10,741 nt of DNA from Moraxella bovis (GTDB taxonomy: Bacteria; Pseudomonadota; Gammaproteobacteria; Pseudomonadales; Moraxellaceae). Shown piece by piece: positions 1-6,007 of this stretch; position 1 is the first letter of the stretch; each line of letters starts with the position of its first letter. The DNA lies in NCBI RefSeq assembly GCF_002014975.1, contig NZ_MUXV01000024.1:15111-25851 (forward strand), given 5' to 3'. Both the position numbers and the translations under genes were made by a program. Under the pieces are notes generated by a model, which worked only from the letters and a program-made list of their open reading frames with translations, searched no databases and was not told the origin of the DNA.

Positions 1-1857
1 GACACCAAACCAGGTACTCCAGGACAACCTGTGACCCAAAATGTCACAAACAATGACGGTGATGTAGACCCATCAACGGTAAAACTTGTTGATCCTAACA
101 ATCCTAACAACCCACCTAGCAACGAAGTTAAAGTACCAGGTCAAGGCACTTGGACTGTCGGTCCTAACCCAGGCGAAGTAACCTTCACTCCTGAAGATGG
201 CTTTACTGGTGACCCAGACCCGATCAAATACGTGGTTAAAGATAAGGATGGTAAAGATTTGCCACCTACAAGCGTGGATGTAACATATCCAGAACCAACA
301 CAGCCTACACCAACCAACCCCGACACCAAACCAGGTACTCCAGGACAACCTGTGACCCAAAATGTCACAAGCAACGACGGTGATGTGGATCCATCAACGG
401 TAAAACTTGTCGATCCTAACAACCCACCTAGCAACGAAGTTAAAGTACCAGGTCAAGGCACTTGGACTGTCGGTCCTAACCCAGGCGAAGTAACCTTCAC
501 TCCTGAAGATGGCTTTACTGGTGACCCAGACCCGATCAAATACGTGGTTAAAGATAAGGATGGTAACGACCTACCACCAACTGATGTGGATGTCAGCTAC
601 CCACAGCTTACCAACCCTGACACCAAACCAGGTACTCCAGGACAACCTGTGACCCAAAATGTCACAAGCAACGACGGTGATGTGGATCCATCAACGGTAA
701 AACTTGTCGATCCTAAGACAGGTGAGCCAACCGACAAGATTGTTGTGCCAAATGAAGGTACTTGGACTGTCGGTCCTAAGCCAGGCGAAGTAACCTTTAC
801 TCCTGAAGATGGCTTTACTGGTAATCCAGGTCCAGTTAATTATTATATTAATGACAAAAGTGGTAACCAACTTCAGCCAACACCAGTTGCGGTAACATAT
901 CCATCCAAGCCAGTGGCGGATGTTAAGAAGGGCAAAATAGGTCAGCCTGTACCACAAAAGGTAACTGATAACGATGAGAATGTCGACCCGAGCACTGTCC
1001 GTTTGGTTGATCCTGTTAGCAAGGAGCCAGTGCCAGTGGGTACACCCATCAAGGTGCCAGGTCAAGGCACTTGGACTCAAGACCCTGACGATCCAAGCGT
1101 GGTAATTTTCAAGCCTAATCCAGGTTTTGAACAGAGTCCAACACCCATCAATTACATTGTCAAAAATAAGAGCGGTTTGGATTTGAAACCTACCCCAGTA
1201 GCGGTGACCTATCCAACAATCACCACGCCCGACACCAAACCAGGTACTCCAGGACAACCTGTGACCCAAAATGTCACAAGCAACGACGGTGATGTGGATC
1301 CATCAACGGTAAAACTTGTTGATCCTAACAACCCACCTAGCAACGAAGTTAAAGTACCAGGTCAAGGTACTTGGACTGTCGGTCCTAAGCCAGGCGAAGT
1401 AACCTTTACTCCTGAAGATGGCTTTACTGGTGACCCAGACCCAATCAAATACGTGGTTAAAGATAAGGATGGTAAAGATTTGCCACCTACGAGCGTGGAT
1501 GTAACATATCCGCCAGTTGACCCTGCAAACCCAAATCCAATCGCTACCACTCCTGATAGTAAATCGGGCTATAAAGGCGAACCCGTCACCCAAAACGTAA
1601 CTGGCAATGATAACAATGTTAAACCTGATACGGTTAAACTGGTTGATCCTATCACAGGTCATCCAACCGACAAGATTGTTGTGCCAAATGAAGGTACTTG
1701 GACTGTCGGCCCTAACCCAGGCGAAGTAACCTTTACTCCAGTACCTGAGCTTGGGGATAAAGACCCATCACCAATTAACTATATTGTTGAAAACGATAAA
1801 GAGCCAGGCACATTCTCTAAGCCAACACCAGTTAATATCACTTATCCTGAGATTGTC
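1..1857 (+). repeat. Six tandem ~100-residue CshA-type fibril repeats (coding)
   Basis: Units begin at an Asp codon at 1, 322, 619, 919, 1231 and 1555 and are 321, 297, 300, 312, 324 and about 303 bases long. Each reads: a linker with GQPV-QNVT, an ND-x-x-V-x-P-x-TV-x-LVDP block, a GTWT block, V-F-P around a GF-x-x-P turn, Y-V-x-(D/N)-x-x-G, and a final V-x-TYP strand. The GTWTV/EVTFTP/TYP pattern resembles the CshA-type fibril repeat (TIGR04225 family). Units 1, 2 and 5 are almost identical in DNA, units 3 and 6 share a different middle (TDKIVVPNEGTWTVG), and unit 4 is the most divergent. The array continues off the left edge, so the copy number is unknown. Such repeats are thought to form an extended stalk. 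Confidence 0.85.
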
Positions 1858-4800
1858 AAGCCCAAGGTTTCTATTACAGGTCTGACCAATGTTAATGAAG
1901 CAGTTGGCGAGATTGAATACACCATCAGCCTAGACAAGCCTGCCAAAGAAGACATTACGGTTACTTATGTAACTAAAGCAGGTGCGAGCACCAATCCTGC
2001 CGAAGTTGCTGACCTAAAAGACGGCTTTGTTACCAAGACTGTTGTTATTAAAGCAGGCGAAACTTCTGCTACCGTTAAAGTGGGTATTGTCAACGATAAT
2101 GAATATGAAGTTGCTGAGGATTACAACATTGCCATTACTAAAGTTGAGGGTAATGCAAGTATTGATACAGCTAAGGATAATGTAACTACCACCATTCATG
2201 ATGATGGCAAAGGCACGCCTGATGGTCGCGATCCAAACAATCCGGACAACATCAGTCCAAACGTGCCAAGCGATCCTGCTAAACCACCATTTAACCCAGC
2301 AGATCCAGACAACCCAGACAACAATCCTGATCCACGTCTGCCACCAACCAACCCTGTGCCAGATGCGGATAATGATAAGCCGACTGTAAATTTGTCAGGT
2401 GTGAGAACTGTGTTAGAGAGTGCGGGCACTGCCAAATATACATTTACACTGGCTAATGGCAAAACTGCTGATAAAGACGTTGTTATTGAGTACCAGGTAA
2501 CTGTTCCTGCTAATGCGGCAGGTATTAACCTAGCAGAGGCTGCTGACTTCGGGAATGGTACTTTTGGTGTCACTAAGACGGCGATTATCAAAGTGGGTAC
2601 TAGTTCGGTAGATATTAATGTGCCAATCATAAATGATGAAGTCTATGAAGGTATCGAAACTTTTGTGGTTAATATGACTAGAGTATCAGATAACGCCAGT
2701 AAGGGCGTAGATACAGTTACCACTACCATTAATGACTTTAATGGAGAGGTCGGTGTTAACAAAGACAAACCAGTGATTAAATTGGATCCACCAGCACATG
2801 TATCCGAGGAAGGCTTACCGGGTGGTAATAAAGACAACGATCCTGTTGGTGTGGATAAGACGAATGCTACCACTTCTGATGGAGAGATTCGTATTACAAG
2901 CATTGATACAAGTCTATCCAAAAATGTAACATTGGCTTTAACCAAGCCTACTACAATTGTTACCAGTGGCAAGCAACCAGTCACTTGGACAACACCAGAT
3001 GAGGGCTTGACATGGATAGGCAGAACTCCTGATGACAAACCTGTTCTTACTATCAAGCTCAAAGAGCAGATTGTAAAAGAAGGTAACACCATTGCTTATA
3101 AATACACCACAGAGCTACACGCACCTATTGATCATACGGAGGGTGATAACAAAGAAGATAATCTAGAAGTTAATTTTGGTATCGTGGTCAAAGATGGCAA
3201 AACTGAGATTGCACGTGACAATAAGATCGTTACGAGGGTGGAGGATGACTCGCCTGTATCAGGTGTTAGTATTCACAATATCGATGTACCTGTCGATGAT
3301 GTTAGACTGATGGATATCGTCACAGGCTTTAGCAACCCTGATTCAAGTAATGAAACGGACAAACGATATTTTGTGTCTACCAATAATGATAAAGATGTTT
3401 ATGCTGAGACTATCCAGTGGGGCAATCCAAGTAGGAATGTGCAACCTAGAGCAAGCTATGGCATCGCAGAAGATGTCAGTATGATCAATAAGAAGTTAGA
3501 TGGTTTTAATATACCTTTTAGTTTAGGTACGTTTAACCATGACAACCAAGGTATTTATGTCAACAAAGGCTTGGAGTCTGTTAATATGCACGTTGATTTT
3601 GTGGTGAGTATTAACGGCGAAAAACAGACTGTTAAGACCATCTTTGATCTAAAGCATATCGAGACTCCTAATAAAGATTACGACAACAATGACTTGTTGG
3701 ATAACTTAATCTATGGTATCACCCCTGATGATTTTGTTATTTTCAAGCCGCAGGAGACAACACTCCTCATTGGCGGTAAACGCTATACATTAAAGTTAAA
3801 TCAGCCAGAAAAAGTCAGTGGCAATGGTGAGCTACGCGACAGTGTTGATAACTATGATCTGCTTGTTAAGATGGAGGAAAATTATAATACAAGAGGCGGC
3901 TCTGATGATATAAGAGGTGTTAACAGTTTGTACAATACAGGTGCTGCCAACTTGATTAAGACTCAGTTGGATGGTATTACTCGAGAGGATGTGGTCTCTG
4001 GAAAGGTGGTGATTATCAACACCAAAGAAAAAGCGAATAATGGTTTTAAATTATCTGCAACACTAATCCCACTTGACCCAAATCCAGATGCTAATAACGA
4101 TCTTGAGCATGCAACCAACTTTAGAACAGGTGGTGATGTTGTGAGCGATGCCAGATTGTTAGATCCTAACGCACAAAAGGTTATTTGGACACTCAAAGAC
4201 ATTACAGATGCCAATAAAAACATTGTTGATAGCGATAATAATCCATCAACATTCACCTTTAAAACCAAATATGGCACATTTATCGGTAATATTAACGGTA
4301 GTTACGAGTTTAGAGGTGCTGATAATCTTGCTGAAGTGGTTGATTTGGGTGTCGAGGATCGGTTAGTGTTTGGCTATACTTATCAAGACAACGATGGTGA
4401 TAGCATTCAAGACACTGTTGTTATCAATTTTAATGATTATGCCAAAGAAACCACAGGTCGTACCGTTAATGGCACTGATGACCATGACTACATTATCGGA
4501 ACAACAGCTGCAGCTGCAGATATTATTTACGGCGGCAAAGGTGATGATACGTTGATTGGTGAATTGGGTGCTGATAAACTATATGGCGGCGAGGGTAACG
4601 ATAAGATTGTTTATGATGCTGATGATCTTGTTATTGATGGTGGTGCAGGTATAGATACTCTGCTACTTGTTAGCAAGCCATATAAAGTCGGTGATGAAGT
4701 CAAGTTGGATGGAAATATTGACCTAACCAACACCATAGCAACTGGCTTTGAGGTATTGGACATGAATAATGGTACGGCACAAAACCTAACCATTACTGCC

Positions 4801-4998
4801 AAAGATGTACTCAGCATAAACCCTGAGGGTCGTTCCCTTGATGTTTTGGGTGATGGGCTGGATACGGTCACATTGGATGGCACCTTTACCAAGATTGATG
4901 AATCTACATCTGAGGTTAAGGTAGGATTTGATCAGTATATCTCAAATAATGGTGCCACCCTTTTCATTTCTGAGGAGATTAAGAATATTATTATGTAG
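1..4998 (+). CDS. Giant modular repeat adhesin secreted by a type I system (3' part, 5'-truncated)
   Basis: The frame is open from base 1, giving 1,665 residues before the TAG stop; the true start, and probably many more repeats, lie left of the window. Domain order in window residues: six CshA-type fibril repeats (1-619), Calx-beta (622-736), a Pro/Asp/Asn-rich linker (737-793), a second Calx-beta (794-916), a T1SS-143-like domain (about 924-1086), a choice-of-anchor-K-like domain (about 1135-1267), an Ig/VCBS-like segment (about 1384-1480), RTX nonapeptides (1491-1556), and a C-terminal tail expected to carry the uncleaved type I secretion signal. I see no cysteine, and Asp/Asn/Thr/Val/Pro dominate, as usual for extracellular calcium-rigidified fibrils. 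Proteins of this plan are exported by an ABC transporter/TolC-type channel and act in adhesion or biofilm formation (BapA/LapA-like). No transporter genes are in the window. The adhesin role is inferred from architecture; the ligand is unknown. An intrinsic terminator follows within 45 bases. Confidence 0.88.
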   Translation, partial: DTKPGTPGQPVTQNVTNNDGDVDPSTVKLVDPNNPNNPPSNEVKVPGQGTWTVGPNPGEVTFTPEDGFTGDPDPIKYVVKDKDGKDLPPTSVDVTYPEPTQPTPTNPDTKPGTPGQPVTQNVTSNDGDVDPSTVKLVDPNNPPSNEVKVPGQGTWTVGPNPGEVTFTPEDGFTGDPDPIKYVVKDKDGNDLPPTDVDVSYPQLTNPDTKPGTPGQPVTQNVTSNDGDVDPSTVKLVDPKTGEPTDKIVVPNEGTWTVGPKPGEVTFTPEDGFTGNPGPVNYYINDKSGNQLQPTPVAVTYPSKPVADVKKGKIGQPVPQKVTDNDENVDPSTVRLVDPVSKEPVPVGTPIKVPGQGTWTQDPDDPSVVIFKPNPGFEQSPTPINYIVKNKSGLDLKPTPVAVTYPTITTPDTKPGTPGQPVTQNVTSNDGDVDPSTVKLVDPNNPPSNEVKVPGQGTWTVGPKPGEVTFTPEDGFTGDPDPIKYVVKDKDGKDLPPTSVDVTYPPVDPANPNPIATTPDSKSGYKGEPVTQNVTGNDNNVKPDTVKLVDPITGHPTDKIVVPNEGTWTVGPNPGEVTFTPVPELGDKDPSPINYIVENDKEPGTFSKPTPVNITYPEIVKPKVSITGLTNVNEAVGEIEYTISLDKPAKEDITVTYVTKAGASTNPAEVADLKDGFVTKTVVIKAGETSATVKVGIVNDNEYEVAEDYNIAITKVEGNASIDTAKDNVTTTIHDDGKGTPDGRDPNNPDNISPNVPSDPAKPPFNPADPDNPDNNPDPRLPPTNPVPDADNDKPTVNLSGVRTVLESAGTAKYTFTLANGKTADKDVVIEYQVTVPANAAGINLAEAADFGNGTFGVTKTAIIKVGTSSVDINVPIINDEVYEGIETFVVNMTRVSDNASKGVDTVTTTINDFNGEVGVNKDKPVIKLDPPAHVSEEGLPGGNKDNDPVGVDKTNATTSDGEIRITSIDTSLSKNVTLALTKPTTIVTSGKQPVTWTTPDEGLTWIGRTPDDKPVLTIKLKEQIVKEGNTIAYKYTTELHAPIDHTEGDNKEDNLEVNFGIVVKDGKTEIARDNKIVTRVEDDSPVSGVSIHNIDVPVDDVRLMDIVTGFSNPDSSNETDKRYFVSTNNDKDVYAETIQWGNPSRNVQPRASYGIAEDVSMINKKLDGFNIPFSLGTFNHDNQGIYVNKGLESVNMHVDFVVSINGEKQTVKTIFDLKHIETPNKDYDNNDLLDNLIYGITPDDFVIFKPQETTLLIGGKRYTLKLNQPEKVSGNGELRDSVDNYDLLVKMEENYNTRGGSDDIRGVNSLYNTGAANLIKTQLDGITREDVVSGKVVIINTKEKANNGFKLSATLIPLDPNPDANNDLEHATNFRTGGDVVSDARLLDPNAQKVIWTLKDITDANKNIVDSDNNPSTFTFKTKYGTFIGNINGSYEFRGADNLAEVVDLGVEDRLVFGYTYQDNDGDSIQDTVVINFNDYAKETTGRTVNGTDDHDYIIGTTAAAADIIYGGKGDDTLIGELGADKLYGGEGNDKIVYDADDLVIDGGAGIDTLLLVSKPYKVGDEVKLDGNIDLTNTIATGFEVLDMNNGTAQNLTITAKDVLSINPEGRSLDVLGDGLDTVTLDGTFTKIDESTSEVKVGFDQYISNNGATLFISEEIKNIIM
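1864..2208 (+). other. Calx-beta-like domain 1 of the adhesin
   Basis: Residues 622-736 follow the Calx-beta pattern: V-x-I strand, NEA-x-G-x-x-xYT-x-x-L-x-x-P, V-x-V-x-Y, a F-x-x-x-T-V-x-I-x-x-G strand, then V-x-V-x-I-x-(N)D-x-x-YE-x-x-E-(D/x)-Y and a closing TTTI-DDG. The acidic IVNDNEYEVAEDYN segment carries the expected calcium-binding Asp/Glu positions. Family assignment is by motif recognition only. Confidence 0.75.
2209..2379 (+). other. Pro/Asp/Asn-rich linker between the Calx-beta domains
   Basis: About 57 residues made mostly of Pro, Asp and Asn in DPNNPDN-, NPADPDNPDNN- and NPVPDADND-type runs. Hydrophobic core positions are lacking, so it is probably an extended, unstructured spacer. 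It has no similarity in repeat phase to the upstream CshA units. Confidence 0.6.
2380..2748 (+). other. Calx-beta-like domain 2 of the adhesin
   Basis: Residues 794-916 match the first Calx-beta unit in pattern: PTVNLSG start, E-x-AG-x-x-x-YTF-x-L, V-x-x-Y-x-V, a T-x-x-I-x-VG-x-x-x-V-x-I strand, then INDEVYEG-E-F and a TTTIND end. The DEVYEG-E segment supplies acidic calcium ligands. The DNA is clearly diverged from domain 1, so this is not a recent duplication. Confidence 0.7.
2770..3258 (+). other. T1SS-143-like domain of the adhesin
   Basis: Residues about 924-1086 show the layout of the T1SS-143 repeat domain (TIGR03660 family), which occurs in large type I secreted adhesins: an SEEGLPGG-x-x-D-x-D opening, a central G-x-V-x-W-x-(x)-P-x-x-G-L-x-W-x-G stretch, a Y-x-x-x-L-x-x-P-I-D-H-x-x-x-D-N strand, a VKDG segment, and a terminal V-DDSPV. 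Only one copy is present here; related proteins often carry several in tandem. The assignment comes from recognised motifs, not a profile search. Confidence 0.65.
3403..3801 (+). other. Choice-of-anchor-K-like domain of the adhesin
   Basis: Residues about 1135-1267 contain IQWGNP, then an F-SLGTFNHDNQGIY core, a V-x-M-x-V-x-F-V strand, a DLKHIETPN segment, ITPDDFVIF and a terminal YTLKL. This order resembles the choice-of-anchor K domain (WGtP ... LGtFtH.N.pI ... YtL.L), which is found in surface proteins with varied anchoring. Finding it in front of an RTX/type I tail would be consistent with that variety. The boundaries are approximate. Confidence 0.5.
4150..4440 (+). other. Ig/VCBS-like segment before the RTX block
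   Basis: Residues about 1384-1480 include K-V-I-W-T-L, FTFKTKYGTFIGNINGSYEF, a VED-RLVFGYTYQDNDGDSIQDTVVINF closing strand, and a D-x-D-x-D-G-D loop suited to calcium. The 'G-x-x-x-x-x-x-x-G-x-Y-x-F ... D ... Y-x-x-D-(x)-D-G' pattern is typical of VCBS or bacterial Ig-like units that sit next to RTX tails. The exact family is uncertain. Confidence 0.45.
4471..4668 (+). other. RTX calcium-binding nonapeptide block
   Basis: Residues 1491-1556 contain nonapeptides of the GGxGxDxLx type: GGKGDDTLI (4531-4557), a weaker ELGADKLYG-like turn, GGEGNDKIV (4585-4611) and GGAGIDTLL (4639-4665). They are preceded by a degenerate GTDDHDYIIG unit. Such blocks bind calcium outside the cell and fold the passenger after type I export. 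The block is short compared with toxin RTX arrays, which fits adhesins of the BapA/LapA kind. Confidence 0.85.
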
Positions 4999-5011
4999 TT
5001 TTTAAAACACC

Positions 5012-5040
5012 AAAAACGTCCCAGTTGGGGCGTTTTTTGT
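5012..5040 (+). terminator. Intrinsic terminator of the adhesin gene
   Basis: AAAAACGTCCC (5012-5022) pairs with GGGGCGTTTTT (5027-5037) around an AGTT loop. That makes 11 pairs with one T-G wobble, followed by further T residues. It starts 13 bases after the adhesin stop. The A-run before the stem means it could also stop transcription coming from the right. Confidence 0.9.
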
Positions 5041-5063
5041 TTTGTTTAATGCGTCAAAACAAC

Positions 5064-5092
5064 TTGCCTTATTTGGACTGTTTTGGTATAAT
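5064..5092 (+). promoter_or_regulatory. rpsU promoter (sigma-70, extended -10)
   Basis: A -35 box TTGCCT (5064-5069) is separated by 17 bases from a perfect -10 TATAAT (5087-5092). A TG at 5084-5085 gives the extended -10 form TGnTATAAT. Transcription would start near 5099, leaving a leader of about 117 nt before rpsU. The match is strong enough to suggest the high constitutive expression expected for a ribosomal protein gene. Confidence 0.85.
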
Positions 5093-5098
5093 CGGCAG

Positions 5099-5215
5099 GT
5101 TTTGTAAAAAACACCTTGTTCCAATTTGAGCTGATGCCTACGCCAAGACCGTACCAGCTAATTATAATATACAGCCAAATTGATGTCTTAGTTGTCTTGA
5201 TAATCGGAGTAAACC
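5099..5215 (+). promoter_or_regulatory. rpsU leader with alternative stems and a possible pseudoknot
   Basis: CAATTTGAGCTG (5122-5133) can pair with CAGCCAAATTG (5172-5182) over 11 base pairs with one bulged A. The same GCTG can instead pair with CAGC in the AGCTG/CAGCT hairpin (5129-5133 with 5155-5159, extendable by AATT/AATT across a two-base bulge), so the two folds exclude each other. In the first fold the loop contains CAAGAC (5144-5149), complementary to GTCTTG (5194-5199) just before the Shine-Dalgarno GGAG (5206-5209), which would close a pseudoknot. The pairings are seen in the sequence; the regulatory role, for example feedback by S21, is inference. Confidence 0.4.
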
Positions 5216-5431
5216 ATGCCCTTAGTAAAGGTCAAAGAAAACGAACCTGTTGATATTGCGATTCGTCGCTTCAAACGTGCTTGCGAAAAAGCAGGCGTTC
5301 TGGCTGACGTACGTAAAAAAGAATTTTATGAAAAACCAACCCAAGAGCGTAAGCGTAAAAAAGCCGCTGCGGTCAAGCGTTATAAGAAAAAAGTATGGCG
5401 TGAACAAGCACGCACTGTGCGTAAATACTAA
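5216..5431 (+). CDS. rpsU: 30S ribosomal protein S21
   Basis: This encodes a 71-residue, strongly basic protein, the usual length for proteobacterial S21. It opens with [19 protein letters not shown], followed by [23 protein letters not shown] and a Lys/Arg-rich helix ending in RTVRKY, the standard S21 signature. S21 binds the small subunit near the 3' end of 16S rRNA and helps mRNA pairing during initiation. The start is fixed by a GGAG Shine-Dalgarno (5206-5209) six bases upstream. The gene has its own promoter and terminator and is not followed by dnaG-rpoD, the classic enterobacterial arrangement. A 99-residue reading frame overlapping it in another phase (5250-5549) is a shadow. Confidence 0.97.
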   Translation: MPLVKVKENEPVDIAIRRFKRACEKAGVLADVRKKEFYEKPTQERKRKKAAAVKRYKKKVWREQARTVRKY

Positions 5432-5447
5432 TCAGTATTTCGCCACG

Positions 5448-5475
5448 AAAAGCACTCATATTTGGGTGCTTTTTC
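5448..5475 (+). terminator. Intrinsic terminator of rpsU
   Basis: AAAAGCACTC (5448-5457) pairs with GGGTGCTTTT (5464-5473) around an ATATTT loop, with one T-G wobble, and runs into a T-rich tail. It lies 16 bases after the rpsU stop and makes rpsU a single-gene unit. Confidence 0.9.
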
Positions 5476-5561
5476 TTTTGGCTTGCTATCTTATTTTAAA
5501 AAAATCTATTTGCACAGATTTCCTAATCATAGTCATTCATCAAACTTGATAGAAAATTTTA

Positions 5562-5578
5562 CAATTTGTTACAAATTG
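5562..5578 (+). promoter_or_regulatory. 17-bp palindrome upstream of the lipoprotein gene (operator candidate)
   Basis: CAATTTGTTACAAATTG is a perfect palindrome with 8-bp arms around one central T (5570). It sits about 90 bases before the lipoprotein start and 26 bases before a -10-like TACAAT (5605-5610) that lacks a good -35. A second, shorter dyad, ATCAA-AC-TTGAT, is at 5539-5550. There is no T-run after it, so it is not a terminator. An operator for a dimeric regulator is possible but unproven. Confidence 0.4.
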
Positions 5579-5602
5579 CTTAAACTCATGACAGTTACGC
5601 CT

Positions 5603-5631
5603 TGTACAATACGAAATATTTGATTTACTTA
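5603..5631 (+). promoter_or_regulatory. Weak promoter candidates for the lipoprotein gene
   Basis: Two poor alternatives are visible: a -10-like TACAAT (5605-5610) with no acceptable -35 at normal spacing, or TTGTAC (5603-5608) and TACTTA (5626-5631) separated by 17 bases. Because rpsU ends in a terminator, some promoter must lie between 5476 and 5660. The weakness of the boxes would be consistent with an activated promoter. Confidence 0.25.
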
Positions 5632-5666
5632 ATTATTGTGTTTTGTTTTTTTAATGGGAGTTCACC

Positions 5667-5969
5667 ATGAAATCATTTTTTACCCCTGCTCTTATTTTAT
5701 CCGCTTTAACTTTGTCCGCCTGTGTTGCGCCCATTGATACACCAAATACAGGGGCGGTTGTCGTGCCTGTACCTGTGGGCGTGCCTGTGCTTGTCAAAGA
5801 AAATAAAGACAGTGTTCATGTCTGCAAAGTCAAAGCCTTTACCGAAACTTACCGCGCCGAAAACACCAGTCGTGGCAAGACTCGCCTAGATGTACTCAAA
5901 CAATGCCGAGCCGAGCACCATGAGATGTTTTGCCGTGATGAAGACGTGGAATGCACCGAATATGACTAA
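5667..5969 (+). CDS. Small predicted lipoprotein with four conserved-looking cysteines
   Basis: This encodes a 100-residue precursor. Residues 1-18 form a signal peptide with one Lys and a hydrophobic core ending in the lipobox LSAC, so signal peptidase II should cleave before Cys19. The mature protein (82 residues) begins with a Pro/Val-rich stretch (VVVPVPVGVPVLV, residues 31-43). A charged part with Cys53, Cys80, Cys89 and Cys96 follows, which could form two disulfides in the periplasm. Absence of Asp at position +2 suggests outer-membrane sorting by the Lol pathway, an inference from the E. coli rule. A GGGAG Shine-Dalgarno (5656-5660) lies six bases before ATG. I do not recognise a family or function. 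The gene has its own terminator and is transcribed alone. Confidence 0.85.
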   Translation: MKSFFTPALILSALTLSACVAPIDTPNTGAVVVPVPVGVPVLVKENKDSVHVCKVKAFTETYRAENTSRGKTRLDVLKQCRAEHHEMFCRDEDVECTEYD

Positions 5970-5980
5970 ACGGTAAATCT

Positions 5981-6006
5981 AAGCCCTGAGCATCAGGGCT
6001 TTTTTA
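5981..6006 (+). terminator. Intrinsic terminator of the lipoprotein gene
   Basis: AAGCCCTGA (5981-5989) and TCAGGGCTT (5993-6001) form a perfect 9-bp stem with a GCA loop, followed by a run of T to 6006. It starts 11 bases after the stop codon. Confidence 0.93.
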
Positions 6007-6007
6007 T

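Noticed and set aside
691..1269. 192-residue open frame on the minus strand opposite the adhesin repeats
   Set aside because: It is the mirror of repetitive coding DNA that lacks antisense stops. Its sequence repeats with the adhesin units, and no start signals or sensible protein features are visible.
1..1857. Regular direct repeats considered as a CRISPR array
   Set aside because: The period is about 300 bases, the frame is open throughout, and the units encode a conserved protein domain.
2643..3092. 149-residue minus-strand frame opposite the adhesin
   Set aside because: Low-complexity Ser/Leu/Val composition is typical of an antisense shadow, and it lies wholly inside the strongly supported adhesin frame.
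5163..5168. Second TATAAT upstream of rpsU
   Set aside because: No acceptable -35 lies 16-18 bases upstream, and the extended -10 promoter at 5064-5092 is far better. It lies in the loop of the proposed leader fold.
5502..5521. Inverted repeat AAATCT...AGATTT after rpsU considered as a second terminator
   Set aside because: The 6-bp stem is AT-rich, has no following T-run, and a convincing terminator already lies at 5448-5475.
5250..5549. 99-residue + strand frame overlapping rpsU and its terminator
   Set aside because: It runs through the rpsU coding sequence and the rpsU terminator in another phase, and has no own ribosome binding site.
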